This document shows, piece after piece, positions 17,473 to 25,421 of a stretch of DNA of 64,000 bases. A model generated the notes under the pieces. That model had not been told where the DNA came from and ran no database searches. It saw only the letters and a program-made list of their open reading frames with translations. Numbering within the stretch: position 1 is the first letter of the stretch; every line of letters begins with the position of its first letter. This DNA is from Bacillota bacterium (GTDB lineage Bacteria > Bacillota > Clostridia > Lachnospirales > Lachnospiraceae), in assembly GCA_023457255.1 (NCBI GenBank), contig JAEWMB010000020.1:124001-188000 (forward strand), given 5' to 3'. The translations under genes were made by a program, and so were the position numbers.

Positions 17473-17501
17473 TTGACAAAAACTGGGATTTGTAATATAA
17501 C
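17473..17501 (+). promoter_or_regulatory. Strong sigma-A promoter for the ldh-sor operon
   Basis: TTGACA at 17473-17478 and TATAAC at 17496-17501 with a 17-base spacer form a near-consensus promoter about 75 bases before the dehydrogenase start. Confidence 0.8.
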
Positions 17502-17576
17502 AATTATAAGTACAAACAAAACAAGAAAAAGTACAGTTTAGGAACTTTTAATTGTTATGAATAAAGGAGAAACAAT

Positions 17577-18617
17577 TTGATAAGAGTAGCATGTTTTGAC
17601 ACCAAATCCTATGACAAGGAATGGTTCGATCGAAAAAATAATGGTGAATTTCAAATCAAATATTATGAGAACAAATTAAATGCGGACACTGCAAAACTAG
17701 CTCATGGCTGTCAAGCAGTAATAGCGTTTGTGAATGATTCCATCGACAAAGAAACGATTGATGAATTGTATCAGCTAGGCGTTAAAGTGATTGCAATGCG
17801 TTGTGCCGGATATAACAACATTGACTTTAAAGAAGCCTACAATAAGGTAGCGGTAGTGCGTGTTCCGGGATATTCTCCGCATGCTGTTGCCGAACATGCA
17901 ATGGCTTTGTTATTATGCTTAAATCGTAAAATTCACCGTGCTTATATAAGAACCAGGGATTATAATTTTAGTTTAAAAGGATTAATTGGATTTGACCTCT
18001 ACAAAAAAACAATCGGTATTATTGGGACAGGAAAGATTGGTCAGGTTTTTATTGATATTTGCAAAGGTTTTGGCATGCGTGTGCTTGCGTATGATTTATA
18101 TCCGAACAAGAGCAAAGAAGTAGAGTATGTAAATCTTGAAACACTTTTATCTGAAAGTGATATAATATCCTTACATTGTCCGTTAACCGAAGAAACAAAA
18201 CATATGATTAACGCAGAAAGCTTGAAATTAATGAAGTATGGTGCTATTATTATAAATACATCAAGAGGTGCATTAATTGATAGTGAAGCATTATTAACTG
18301 CTCTGAAAGAAGAGAGGCTTGGTGGTGCCGGGCTTGATGTCTACGAGGAAGAATCGGATTTATTCTTTGAAGACAATTCAAACATTATACCAAAGGATGA
18401 TATATTATCCCTATTGGTAGGTTTGCCAAATGTTATTATGACGTCTCATCAAGGCTTTTTAACCAATGAAGCGTTAAGTAATATTGCTGAGACAACGATT
18501 GAAAATCTTAGAGCTTATTTCCATAATGAGCCTTTGATAAATGAAATATGTTACGTTTGCCAGCCAGGCGGGTTAAATCCTGACTGCAGACGGCAAAAAG
18601 AAGGAAGATGTTTTTAG
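17577..18617 (+). CDS. D-2-hydroxyacid dehydrogenase, probably fermentative D-lactate dehydrogenase, with cysteine-rich tail
   Basis: A 346-residue NAD-dependent enzyme. The N-terminus (IRVACFDTKSYDKEWF) is that of the D-lactate dehydrogenase branch; IGIIGTGKIGQVF is the NAD loop; TSRGALID carries the catalytic Arg, GLDVYEEE the Glu, and SHQGFLTNEA the His. It would reduce pyruvate to D-lactate in the cytoplasm. The start is TTG, 7 bases after AAGGAG; no ATG fits better. The last 23 residues (CYVCQPGGLNPDC...GRC) hold four cysteines, an unusual extension that could bind metal. It is followed after 14 bases by a superoxide reductase gene. Confidence 0.85.
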   Translation: MIRVACFDTKSYDKEWFDRKNNGEFQIKYYENKLNADTAKLAHGCQAVIAFVNDSIDKETIDELYQLGVKVIAMRCAGYNNIDFKEAYNKVAVVRVPGYSPHAVAEHAMALLLCLNRKIHRAYIRTRDYNFSLKGLIGFDLYKKTIGIIGTGKIGQVFIDICKGFGMRVLAYDLYPNKSKEVEYVNLETLLSESDIISLHCPLTEETKHMINAESLKLMKYGAIIINTSRGALIDSEALLTALKEERLGGAGLDVYEEESDLFFEDNSNIIPKDDILSLLVGLPNVIMTSHQGFLTNEALSNIAETTIENLRAYFHNEPLINEICYVCQPGGLNPDCRRQKEGRCF

Positions 18618-18631
18618 AGAGGAGAATACGT

Positions 18632-19018
18632 ATGAGTAAAGAGCAAAAATTTTTTAAATGTGAGCATTGTGGAAACATTATCGGAATGATTGAGGATTCT
18701 GGGGTACCGGTTGTATGTTGTGGAGAAGAGATGGCTGAATTAGTTGCAAATACATCCGATGGAGCTAAGGAAAAACATGTTCCGGTAGTAGAAGTAAAGG
18801 ATAATTTAGTTTATGTAAGTGTTGGCAGTATAGCCCACCCTATGATTGAAGAGCATTACATAATGTGGGTATATTTAAGAACAAATCAAGGCGGTCAGAG
18901 AAAGAGCTTAACACCTGGAAGTGAACCCAAGGTAGTATTTGCTTTAACAGAAGAGGAAGAAGCAATCGAGGTATTTGAGTATTGTAACCTACATGGTTTA
19001 TGGAAAACGGTTCTGTAA
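18632..19018 (+). CDS. Desulfoferrodoxin / superoxide reductase (2Fe type)
   Basis: The 128-residue protein has both iron sites of class I superoxide reductases. The desulforedoxin domain is FKCEHCGN with VVCCGEEM (four Cys). The catalytic domain has EKHVPVVE, SIAHPMIEEHYIMW and EYCNLHGLW, giving four His and one Cys around the centre II iron. It reduces superoxide to hydrogen peroxide without making oxygen, as expected in an anaerobe. ATG 18632 follows GAGGAG by 7 bases. It shares the ldh operon, which may link lactate formation with oxidative stress. Confidence 0.94.
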   Translation: MSKEQKFFKCEHCGNIIGMIEDSGVPVVCCGEEMAELVANTSDGAKEKHVPVVEVKDNLVYVSVGSIAHPMIEEHYIMWVYLRTNQGGQRKSLTPGSEPKVVFALTEEEEAIEVFEYCNLHGLWKTVL

Positions 19019-19087
19019 TTGGATTATAAACATGAAACGTTCTTATGACTCCCGCAAAATAGAATTAATGTAATAAAATAAACTAAT

Positions 19088-19140
19088 AAAACGGGTGATA
19101 CATCATAGTTATTGTGCTAAGATGTATCACCCGTTTTTTA
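19088..19140. terminator. Strong bidirectional terminator
   Basis: A 17-base perfect stem (AAAACGGGTGATACATC at 19088-19104 with 19121-19137) ends in a T-run, with a matching A-run on the 5' side. It lies between the convergent superoxide reductase and decarboxylase-subunit operons. Confidence 0.88.
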
Positions 19141-19207
19141 CATATCCCAATTATAGAGCCTTTATATTATGCTTGTCCATATACTAAAGTGGCTGGAAGC
19201 TTAGATA

Positions 19208-19342
19208 TTATTTGTTATCTTTTTTATCAGGAATTCTTTGAAGAATAAGAACAATACCTGCGATTAATAGCATAACAATCAATATACTAAACATACCTTT
19301 CCACATATAATCCAATGTTAATAGCACAGTTTCTTTATCCAT
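19208..19342 (-). CDS. 44-residue membrane protein, OadG-like small subunit of a sodium-pump decarboxylase
   Basis: The minus-strand frame starts at ATG 19342 with ribosome site GAAAGGAGTAGTTCC and ends at TAA 19208. The product has one membrane segment at about residues 14-35 (MWKGMFSILIVMLLIAGIVLIL) followed by a charged tail (DKKDNK). It lies 30 bases after the beta-subunit gene on the same strand. This is the size, topology and position of a minimal gamma/delta subunit (OadG type) of Na+-translocating decarboxylases, which stabilises the complex. The assignment rests on context because such proteins share little sequence. Confidence 0.7.
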   Translation of the reverse strand: MDKETVLLTLDYMWKGMFSILIVMLLIAGIVLILQRIPDKKDNK

Positions 19343-19372
19343 GGAACTACTCCTTTCAAAAACCTGTATTCT

Positions 19373-20503
19373 TTAATGTAATAAAAGATTTAAGATAATA
19401 CCGCCAGCTAGTACGGAACCAATCTGGCCAGCAACATTTGCACCGACTGCATGCATTAACAAGTGATTGGAAGGGTCTTCTTTGATACCCATCTTCTGAA
19501 TAACACGTGCAGACATTGGGAAAGCAGAAATTCCGGCACCGCCTACCATTGGGTTAATCTTATTTTTTAAGAATAGGTTTAGGAATTTGGCAAATAATAC
19601 GCCACCGATGGTGTCAAATACAAAGGCAAACAAACCAAGTCCCATAATTATGGCAGTTTTAACCGTTACGAATTCTTCTGCTCTCATACTAAAGGAAATG
19701 GTAATTCCAAGTAATAACGTAATTAAATTTGCGAGCACGCTTTGAGCAGTATCGGATAAGGTGTTTAACACTCCACATTCTCTTAACAGGTTACCGAACA
19801 TTAAGAAACCTACTAGAGAAACAGACATTGGGGCAACTAAACCTGCGACTACAGTAACGATAATTGGAAATAGAATCCGGGCACGTTTGGAGATAGAAGC
19901 AGGATTGTAAGGCATACGAATCATACGTTCTTTTTTTGTTGTAACTAATTTAATCGCCATTGGCTGGACGATTGGAACTAAAGCCATGTAGGAATAGGCT
20001 GCTACGGCTATAGCCCCTATATAGCCGGATTTTAATACTTGAGACACCAGAATAGAAGTAGGACCATCGGCTGCTCCGATAATACCAATTGATGCAGCGT
20101 CATTTAGATTGAATCCGAGAACAGCAGCTAATGTCATCGTTAAGAAGATACCAAACTGTGCTGCACCGCCAAAAAGGAACATTTTCGGGTTTGATAAAAG
20201 GGGACCGAAATCAATCATTGCACCAATACCGATAAAGAGTAAAATTGGAAGTACTTCGGAAGCATCAATTCCTACGTGAAACATCCATTCAATGATACCG
20301 TTTACCTTTCCAATTCCCTCATAGGTCTGGTTGAGAACACCGGATGATGGCAGATTAACTAGGATCGCACCAAATCCCATTGGTAATAAGAGTGCCGGTT
20401 CATAGTTTTTGCAAATTGCTAGATAGATTAGAATACCACCGATGAGATACATCACAGCTTGCTCCCAAGCAATGGCGGTTATTCCGGATAATAAAAAGTC
20501 CAT
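19373..20503 (-). CDS. Sodium-ion-translocating decarboxylase, beta subunit (OadB/GcdB/MmdB family)
   Basis: A 376-residue membrane protein with about ten hydrophobic segments and the family signatures IGIIGAADGPTSILVSQ (the NGADGPT-like Na+ site) and GGAGISAFPMSARVIQK. It couples decarboxylation of a carboxybiotin carrier to Na+ export. ATG 20503 is preceded by GGAGGATGTT, which excludes the upstream in-frame ATG at 20554. The only partner in view is the tiny protein downstream; the biotin carrier and carboxyltransferase subunits must be elsewhere, so it could belong to oxaloacetate, methylmalonyl-CoA or glutaconyl-CoA decarboxylase. Confidence 0.93.
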   Translation of the reverse strand: MDFLLSGITAIAWEQAVMYLIGGILIYLAICKNYEPALLLPMGFGAILVNLPSSGVLNQTYEGIGKVNGIIEWMFHVGIDASEVLPILLFIGIGAMIDFGPLLSNPKMFLFGGAAQFGIFLTMTLAAVLGFNLNDAASIGIIGAADGPTSILVSQVLKSGYIGAIAVAAYSYMALVPIVQPMAIKLVTTKKERMIRMPYNPASISKRARILFPIIVTVVAGLVAPMSVSLVGFLMFGNLLRECGVLNTLSDTAQSVLANLITLLLGITISFSMRAEEFVTVKTAIIMGLGLFAFVFDTIGGVLFAKFLNLFLKNKINPMVGGAGISAFPMSARVIQKMGIKEDPSNHLLMHAVGANVAGQIGSVLAGGIILNLLLH

Positions 20504-20577
20504 AACATCCTCCACTTTTCTCCTTATTTTGTGCCGTAGAAACGCTGAAAGCATCGGCGGTTCTTTGCAATACTTTT

Positions 20578-20606
20578 ATTATATAGTTCATAGGGCTTGG
20601 AATCAA
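20578..20606 (-). promoter_or_regulatory. Promoter of the decarboxylase beta-subunit operon
   Basis: Read on the minus strand, TTGATT (20606-20601), 17 bases, then TATAAT (20583-20578) form a good sigma-A promoter about 75 bases before the start codon. The rest of the 353-base gap (20607-20856), which leads to the phosphate permease, shows no clear second promoter. Confidence 0.7.
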
Positions 20607-20856
20607 GAAAAACATGCTAAGATAATGTTAAGAAACGAAAATTTTTGATGTGCAATAAAAAGTAGAATAAGGGTAAAATAGAACTATTACTCTTTAGTAC
20701 TAGTTAGGTAAACGATTGGTATAAACTTATAAAATGAGAACGTAAGGATTATAAAAAATTGTTGTAAAGAATGTGTTAAAAAACATCATATTGTATTGTT
20801 GTTATGTTGTCCGGATGGTAATATGTGTTTGAATTTAGACAAAGGGGGAAAAGTAC

Positions 20857-21906
20857 ATGAGCGTTTCGTTATCTGAATTTTTGAAACAGATTACGAGTAA
20901 TCCAGCGCTATTTATCACTGTATTGTTAACGTTAGGAGTGGTATTAGTAAATGGTTGGACTGATGCACCGAATGCAATTGCTACCTGTGTATCGACGAGA
21001 TCGCTTTCACCAAAAAAAGCGATTGTAATGGCAGCGGTATTTAATTTCTTAGGGGTATTAGTAATGACTATGGTGAATAAAGCTGTGGCAGAAACGATTT
21101 ATAACATGGTGGATTTTGGAGGTAATTCTTCAGATGCCCTCATTGCACTTTGTGCAGCGTTATTCGCCATAGTAATCTGGGCATCAGCAGCATCGTACTT
21201 CGGGATACCAACGAGTGAGAGCCATGCATTAATTGCGGGAATCTCTGGCGCAGCGATAGCTTTACAAGGCGGCATAAGCGGTATCAATGGTAATGAGTGG
21301 ATCAAGGTTCTTTATGGACTTATGATATCCACCATTATGGGATTAGGCCTTGGATATTTAACAACAAAAGTAATAGAACTCCTCTGTAGAAGAGCAGATC
21401 GTAGAAAGGCAGATGAGGTATTTAAAAAGGGGCAGATTTTAGGCGGAGCAGCAATGGCGTTTATGCACGGTGCCCAAGACGGCCAAAAATTCATGGGTGT
21501 CTTTATGCTTGGAATGTTCTTAGCAAATGGACAAACTGAAACTTCTTTTGAAATTCCTATATGGTTAATGATATTATGTTCCTTCGTTATGGCGCTTGGA
21601 ACCTCGATTGGCGGATATCGTATTATAAAGACAGTTGGTATGGGAATGGTGAAACTTGAAAAGTATCAAGGATTTGCAGCGGATTTAGCGGCGGCTTTAT
21701 GCTTACTTGTTTCCTCTGTAGGCGGAGTTCCTGTTAGTACCACCCATACGAAAACAACATCGATTATGGGTGTTGGAGCAGCCAAACGTTTATCTGCTGT
21801 TAACTGGGGAGTTGTAAAGGAAATGGTAATGGCTTGGGTATTGACTTTTCCGGGCTGTGGTTTGGTAGGATTCCTGATGGCACATCTTTTTATGAAAATT
21901 TTCTAA
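20857..21906 (+). CDS. pit: Pit-family inorganic phosphate permease
   Basis: A 349-residue membrane protein with the duplicated signature of the PiT family: VLVNGWTDAPNAIATCVSTR in the first half and SVGGVPVSTTHTKTTSIMG near the end, plus GIPTSESHALIAGISGAA in the middle. It imports phosphate (usually as a metal-phosphate complex) with H+ or Na+. The start follows AAAGGGGGAAAAGTAC. The next gene, 22 bases downstream, encodes its usual PhoU-like partner, and K+ uptake genes follow in the same direction. Confidence 0.93.
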   Translation: MSVSLSEFLKQITSNPALFITVLLTLGVVLVNGWTDAPNAIATCVSTRSLSPKKAIVMAAVFNFLGVLVMTMVNKAVAETIYNMVDFGGNSSDALIALCAALFAIVIWASAASYFGIPTSESHALIAGISGAAIALQGGISGINGNEWIKVLYGLMISTIMGLGLGYLTTKVIELLCRRADRRKADEVFKKGQILGGAAMAFMHGAQDGQKFMGVFMLGMFLANGQTETSFEIPIWLMILCSFVMALGTSIGGYRIIKTVGMGMVKLEKYQGFAADLAAALCLLVSSVGGVPVSTTHTKTTSIMGVGAAKRLSAVNWGVVKEMVMAWVLTFPGCGLVGFLMAHLFMKIF

Positions 21907-21928
21907 TAACAAAAGGAGAGATTATTAC

Positions 21929-22552
21929 ATGGCTAACAATAAAAGATACAACTATTTTGAGGGATTTATTGAGCATGCTTCATACTGTTCAAAAGCAGCG
22001 GAATTGTTATATGAGACATTGGGAAATTATGAAAATATAGACTTGGATTTAAGAGTAAAAGAGATGCATGAGATTGAGCATGCCGCTGATTTACAAAAAC
22101 ATAGTATGACCAAATATCTTTTAAAGGATTTTCTGCCGCCAATTGAACGTGAGGATATTGTAAGTTTATCTCAAAAAATAGATAATGTTACCGATGCGGT
22201 AGAGGATGTTTTAATTAAATTGCATATCTATAATATTAAGCATATCATACCGGAGGTATTACCATTTGCTTCTTTAGTTCGTAGATGCTGTGAAACTACT
22301 AGTGCTACCTTAGTACAATTCCAGAACTTTAAGAAATCCATTAAGCTTCATGAAGCAATTGTTGAGTTAAATCGTCTGGAAGAAGAGGGAGATGCTTTGT
22401 ATGCAAAATTAGTCAGAGACTTGCATATGACTTGTAAAGATCCAATCGAGTTGTTTTCTTGGACTCGTATTTTAGATCGATTTGAGACTTGCTGCGATGC
22501 CTGTGAAGACGTTGCAGATGATATTGAAAGTATTGTATTAAAAAATTCATAA
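21929..22552 (+). CDS. PhoU-like protein, DUF47 family, partner of the Pit permease
   Basis: A 207-residue all-helical cytoplasmic protein of the DUF47 type that almost always lies next to pit genes. Conserved pieces seen are MHEIEHAADLQKHSM, VSLSQKIDNVTDAVEDV and the final FETCCDACEDVADDIESIV, with paired acidic and His residues typical of the metal-binding helices. It is thought to restrain or gate phosphate uptake through Pit. It is 22 bases after pit and 24 bases before the trkH-like gene, so all four genes likely form one operon. Confidence 0.88.
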   Translation: MANNKRYNYFEGFIEHASYCSKAAELLYETLGNYENIDLDLRVKEMHEIEHAADLQKHSMTKYLLKDFLPPIEREDIVSLSQKIDNVTDAVEDVLIKLHIYNIKHIIPEVLPFASLVRRCCETTSATLVQFQNFKKSIKLHEAIVELNRLEEEGDALYAKLVRDLHMTCKDPIELFSWTRILDRFETCCDACEDVADDIESIVLKNS

Positions 22553-22576
22553 TTGATTTACATTTAGGGGTAGAAA

Positions 22577-23869
22577 ATGAAACTGTTGAAAAGGGTAAGC
22601 CCTGCAAGGTTAATATCCTTGGGGTTTGCAAGTGTGATTTTGATTGGGGCAATTCTTTTGTGGCTCCCGATTTCTGCAAAAGAAGGAGTAGATGTTAGAT
22701 TTATTGATGCATTATTTACTTCAACAAGTGCGGTTTGTATAACCGGATTAATAGCCATAGATACGGCGGATACCTTTAACACATTTGGATGTATCATAGT
22801 TGGTCTTCTAATACAGATTGGAGGATTGGGGGTCACAAGTGTAGGTTTTGGTATCTTATTGTTTGCAGGGAAGAAGGTTGGTATTAAGGGAAGAGTGCTC
22901 ATGAGAGAATCTATGAACTTAAATTCTCTAAAGGGTATTATGCAGCTAGTGAAAGCGGTATTATTTACTACCTTATGTTTTGAAGTGGTGGGAACGATAT
23001 TAAGCTTTATCGTTTTTGTCCAGGATTATCCGCCGCTTAGAGCTTTTGGAATTAGCTTATTCCATTCGGTTGCCAGTTTTAATAACTCCGGTTTTGATAT
23101 TCTGGGTAACTTTCAAAACCTCTTGAATTATAGCGATAATGTATTATTAAACTTAACCACTGCCGGACTTATCATCTTTGGTGGTATCGGTTTTATAGTA
23201 ATTAAGGAACTTGCAGAGAAAAGATCCCTTCGCAAATTAAGCCTTCATTCTAAAGTTGTGCTTTTAATGACTGGCATTTTATTAGCGGTGGGTACTGTAC
23301 TTTTGTATTTTACGGAAGATATTACTTGGTTAGGTGCCTTTTTTATGAGTACGTCAGCAAGAACTGCCGGATTTAGCACATTCGACTCCGGTAATTTTAC
23401 GAATGCCGGCTTATTTATCTTAATCATCTTAATGTTTATTGGTGCCTCACCTGGCTCCACCGGTGGTGGTATTAAAACAACTACCTTTTTTGTTATCTTA
23501 AAAAACTTATTAAGTACGGCAAAAAATAAACATTGCACTGCCTTCAAGCGTAAGGTTCCAAATGATGTTATCTCAAAGTCATTTCTAATATTTTTATTAG
23601 CAATCATGTTAGTATGCTTTAATACGTTGTTAATGTGTATTGTTGAACCTAAGTTTAGTTTTATTCAAAACTTATACGAAGTTACAAGTGCATTTGGTAC
23701 GGTAGGTTTATCTACCGGAATCACACCACATTTAAAAGATTTATCAAAGATTATAATTATTTTAACGATGTTTATTGGAAGATTAGGACCTATGACAATA
23801 GCCGCACTTTTGTCGCATAAAGAAAAATCAAGTGTGAGTTATTCCGAAGAAAGTTTCATTATCGGGTAG
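22577..23869 (+). CDS. TrkH/KtrB-family potassium channel subunit (first copy)
   Basis: A 430-residue membrane protein with four pore-type repeats; TSTSAVCITGL, ASFNNSGFD, GASPGSTGGGIKTTT and TSAFGTVGLSTGIT contain the selectivity-filter glycines of KtrB/TrkH proteins. It forms the K+ (with Na+ coupling in KtrB) pathway and needs a cytoplasmic RCK protein, encoded 43 bases downstream. The ribosome site is AGGGGTAGAAA. A second, clearly different copy lies at 53969-55390. Confidence 0.93.
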   Translation: MKLLKRVSPARLISLGFASVILIGAILLWLPISAKEGVDVRFIDALFTSTSAVCITGLIAIDTADTFNTFGCIIVGLLIQIGGLGVTSVGFGILLFAGKKVGIKGRVLMRESMNLNSLKGIMQLVKAVLFTTLCFEVVGTILSFIVFVQDYPPLRAFGISLFHSVASFNNSGFDILGNFQNLLNYSDNVLLNLTTAGLIIFGGIGFIVIKELAEKRSLRKLSLHSKVVLLMTGILLAVGTVLLYFTEDITWLGAFFMSTSARTAGFSTFDSGNFTNAGLFILIILMFIGASPGSTGGGIKTTTFFVILKNLLSTAKNKHCTAFKRKVPNDVISKSFLIFLLAIMLVCFNTLLMCIVEPKFSFIQNLYEVTSAFGTVGLSTGITPHLKDLSKIIIILTMFIGRLGPMTIAALLSHKEKSSVSYSEESFIIG

Positions 23870-23912
23870 TTATCATTCACTGAATATATCGTAAGAGGAT
23901 AAGGGTTGAGAA

Positions 23913-24629
23913 ATGAAAATGACAGATTTAACAGACAGGTTGCTGTTAGGGAAGAATATGAAAACAAATCGGTCACCAATTGAATTTGGTATTATTGGGT
24001 TGGGTAGATTTGGATATGCTTTAGCTGAGACTTTAGCAAGTGCTGGAAAAGAAGTAATGGTAATCGATAATAACGAAGACACCATTAAGCAGATACGTGG
24101 TATTGTACAGGAAGCTTTTGTAGCAGGTACTCTGACATCTGAGGTACTTGAAGAAACAGGAATTCAAAATTGTGCTACCGTTGTTGTATGTATTGGAGAA
24201 AAAGTTGACACCAGCATATTGACGACACTTCATATTATTAATATGGGTGTACCACGTGTTATAGCAAAGGCGATAAGTTCAGATCAAGGCAAGGTGCTGG
24301 AGAAGTTAGGCGCTGAGGTTATTTATCCGGAAAGAGATATGGCAATACGGCTTGCTAATCGCCTTCTTTATTCAAAAGCGCTGGATTTCATCGAATTAAA
24401 CGGTGATATCACGGTGGCGGAAATAAAAGTATCCAACAAACTAAGCGGCAAAACAATTGCTGATGCAGATATACGAAAGAACTTCAATCTTAATATTATC
24501 GCATTAGAGCATGATAATGTTACTACGATTGAGGTATCTCCAGAAACTGTTTTACAGGCGGAAGATGCATTGGTAGTCATAGGAAGAAAAGATCAAATCG
24601 CAAGATTTGAGTCATTTATTGTTCATTGA
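23913..24629 (+). CDS. TrkA/KtrA-type RCK regulator of potassium uptake (first copy)
   Basis: A 238-residue cytoplasmic protein with an N-terminal Rossmann domain (FGIIGLGRFGYALAETLASAGKEV, then a DNNEDT acidic residue at the end of strand 2) that binds nucleotide, and a C-terminal RCK_C domain (about residues 155-235, VSNKLSGKTIADADIRKNFN to VVIGRKDQIARFESF) that in Firmicutes often binds c-di-AMP. It gates the TrkH/KtrB subunit encoded just upstream. The short N-terminal extension before MKTNRSPIEFG makes a start at 23958 possible. Confidence 0.92.
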   Translation: MKMTDLTDRLLLGKNMKTNRSPIEFGIIGLGRFGYALAETLASAGKEVMVIDNNEDTIKQIRGIVQEAFVAGTLTSEVLEETGIQNCATVVVCIGEKVDTSILTTLHIINMGVPRVIAKAISSDQGKVLEKLGAEVIYPERDMAIRLANRLLYSKALDFIELNGDITVAEIKVSNKLSGKTIADADIRKNFNLNIIALEHDNVTTIEVSPETVLQAEDALVVIGRKDQIARFESFIVH

Positions 24630-24766
24630 TGGCTGTGACAAGTAATATATTTTGTTGTCCTTGGATTGGTGTCATTTGGTAATCGGATACTATAAGTAGT
24701 TTAAAGGGGGATTGCTCATAGCTATTAGCTATTTTGCTCTGCTCCCTTTGTATATTCTAAGATAAA

Positions 24767-24823
24767 AAAGGAGTTTTCGCATCATAGATTTGCTTGCTCG
24801 TCTATGATGCAAAAGCTCCTTTA
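24767..24823. terminator. Bidirectional terminator between trkA and the small minus-strand genes
   Basis: AAAGGAG (24767-24773) pairs with CTCCTTT (24816-24822) and the inner GCATCATAGA with TCTATGATGC, giving a stem of about 22 bp with one mismatch around an 11-base loop. An A-run before and a short T-run after make it usable on both strands. Confidence 0.75.
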
Positions 24824-24903
24824 TTCATCGTAAGATACTTGCTTACTAGTTGATGCTGATTCCTCTTTTACAAGAAGCGGTCTTAGAGCAAGCATCCTTT
24901 AAT

Positions 24904-25086
24904 TTAATAGTAATCTTCGGAGTCATAAACTTCGTCGATATCCTCTTTGTCTTCATAATAATCGTCTTCCATTGACTTACTTTTATAGACTTGCTTGGCA
25001 TTTGCTTTACTATAGCTAGCATTGTTAGAGCAGTTAAAAGCTGTTCTTTTGGTTGGAGTTGCTTTACTATTTTTAGAATTTTCCAT
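24904..25086 (-). CDS. Small hydrophilic protein with acidic Asp/Tyr-rich tail, 60 residues
   Basis: The minus-strand gene has an excellent ribosome site (AAAGGAGATAATTCTT). Its product is basic and Asn/Ser/Lys/Thr-rich in the first two thirds and strongly acidic at the end (EDDYYEDKEDIDEVYDSEDYY). It has no membrane segment. I do not recognise a family; composition suggests a disordered protein such as a minor spore or nucleic-acid-associated protein, but this is only inference. Another small gene lies directly upstream on the same strand. Confidence 0.65.
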   Translation of the reverse strand: MENSKNSKATPTKRTAFNCSNNASYSKANAKQVYKSKSMEDDYYEDKEDIDEVYDSEDYY

Positions 25087-25148
25087 AAGAATTATCTCCT
25101 TTCCTTTTTGTCCGTAGTATGTACATTTTCATAAAAACTATTCGAAAA

Positions 25149-25304
25149 TTAAAGAAGTAGAGGAGGAAGGAGATAAATAGTATTCAGCGGAGGAGACTCG
25201 TCTATTTCAAATCCGTCAATATGACCATTGTTGATAATTGTAGTGCATTGGTTCAGCTCAAACTGCTGTTCACATTCTTCTAATGTGATAATATCCATAT
25301 TCAT
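25149..25304 (-). CDS. Small hypothetical protein, 51 residues
   Basis: A frame from ATG 25304 to TAA 25149 on the minus strand, with the ribosome site AGGGGTAATTTT ahead of it. The product begins MNMDIITLEECEQQFELNQ and ends in a hydrophobic Leu/Pro run (YLLPPLLL). It is acidic with two Cys and no membrane segment. It sits between the GH94 gene and the 60-residue protein gene and overlaps nothing. Function is unknown; the support is the ribosome site and protein-like composition. Confidence 0.5.
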   Translation of the reverse strand: MNMDIITLEECEQQFELNQCTTIINNGHIDGFEIDESPPLNTIYLLPPLLL

Positions 25305-25384
25305 AAAATTACCCCTATCTTGTCTTTTCTCTGCATTATATTCCTTACAAAGAGAAGATAGAATAGGGGTATGATAATATTTAT

Positions 25385-25413
25385 TTCATCCTTATACCAT
25401 ATCGAAGGATGAA
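25385..25413 (-). terminator. Probable terminator of the GH94 gene
   Basis: Nine complementary bases (25385-25393 with 25405-25413, TTCATCCTT/AAGGATGAA) form a hairpin just after the GH94 stop. The following minus-strand tail is AT-rich rather than a pure T-run, so it is a weak candidate. Confidence 0.45.
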
Positions 25414-25421
25414 TGCAAAGC

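Noticed and set aside
19373..20554. Upstream start for the decarboxylase beta subunit at 20554
   Set aside because: The ATG at 20503 has GGAGGATGTT and matches the family start; the extension would add a basic stretch without a ribosome site.
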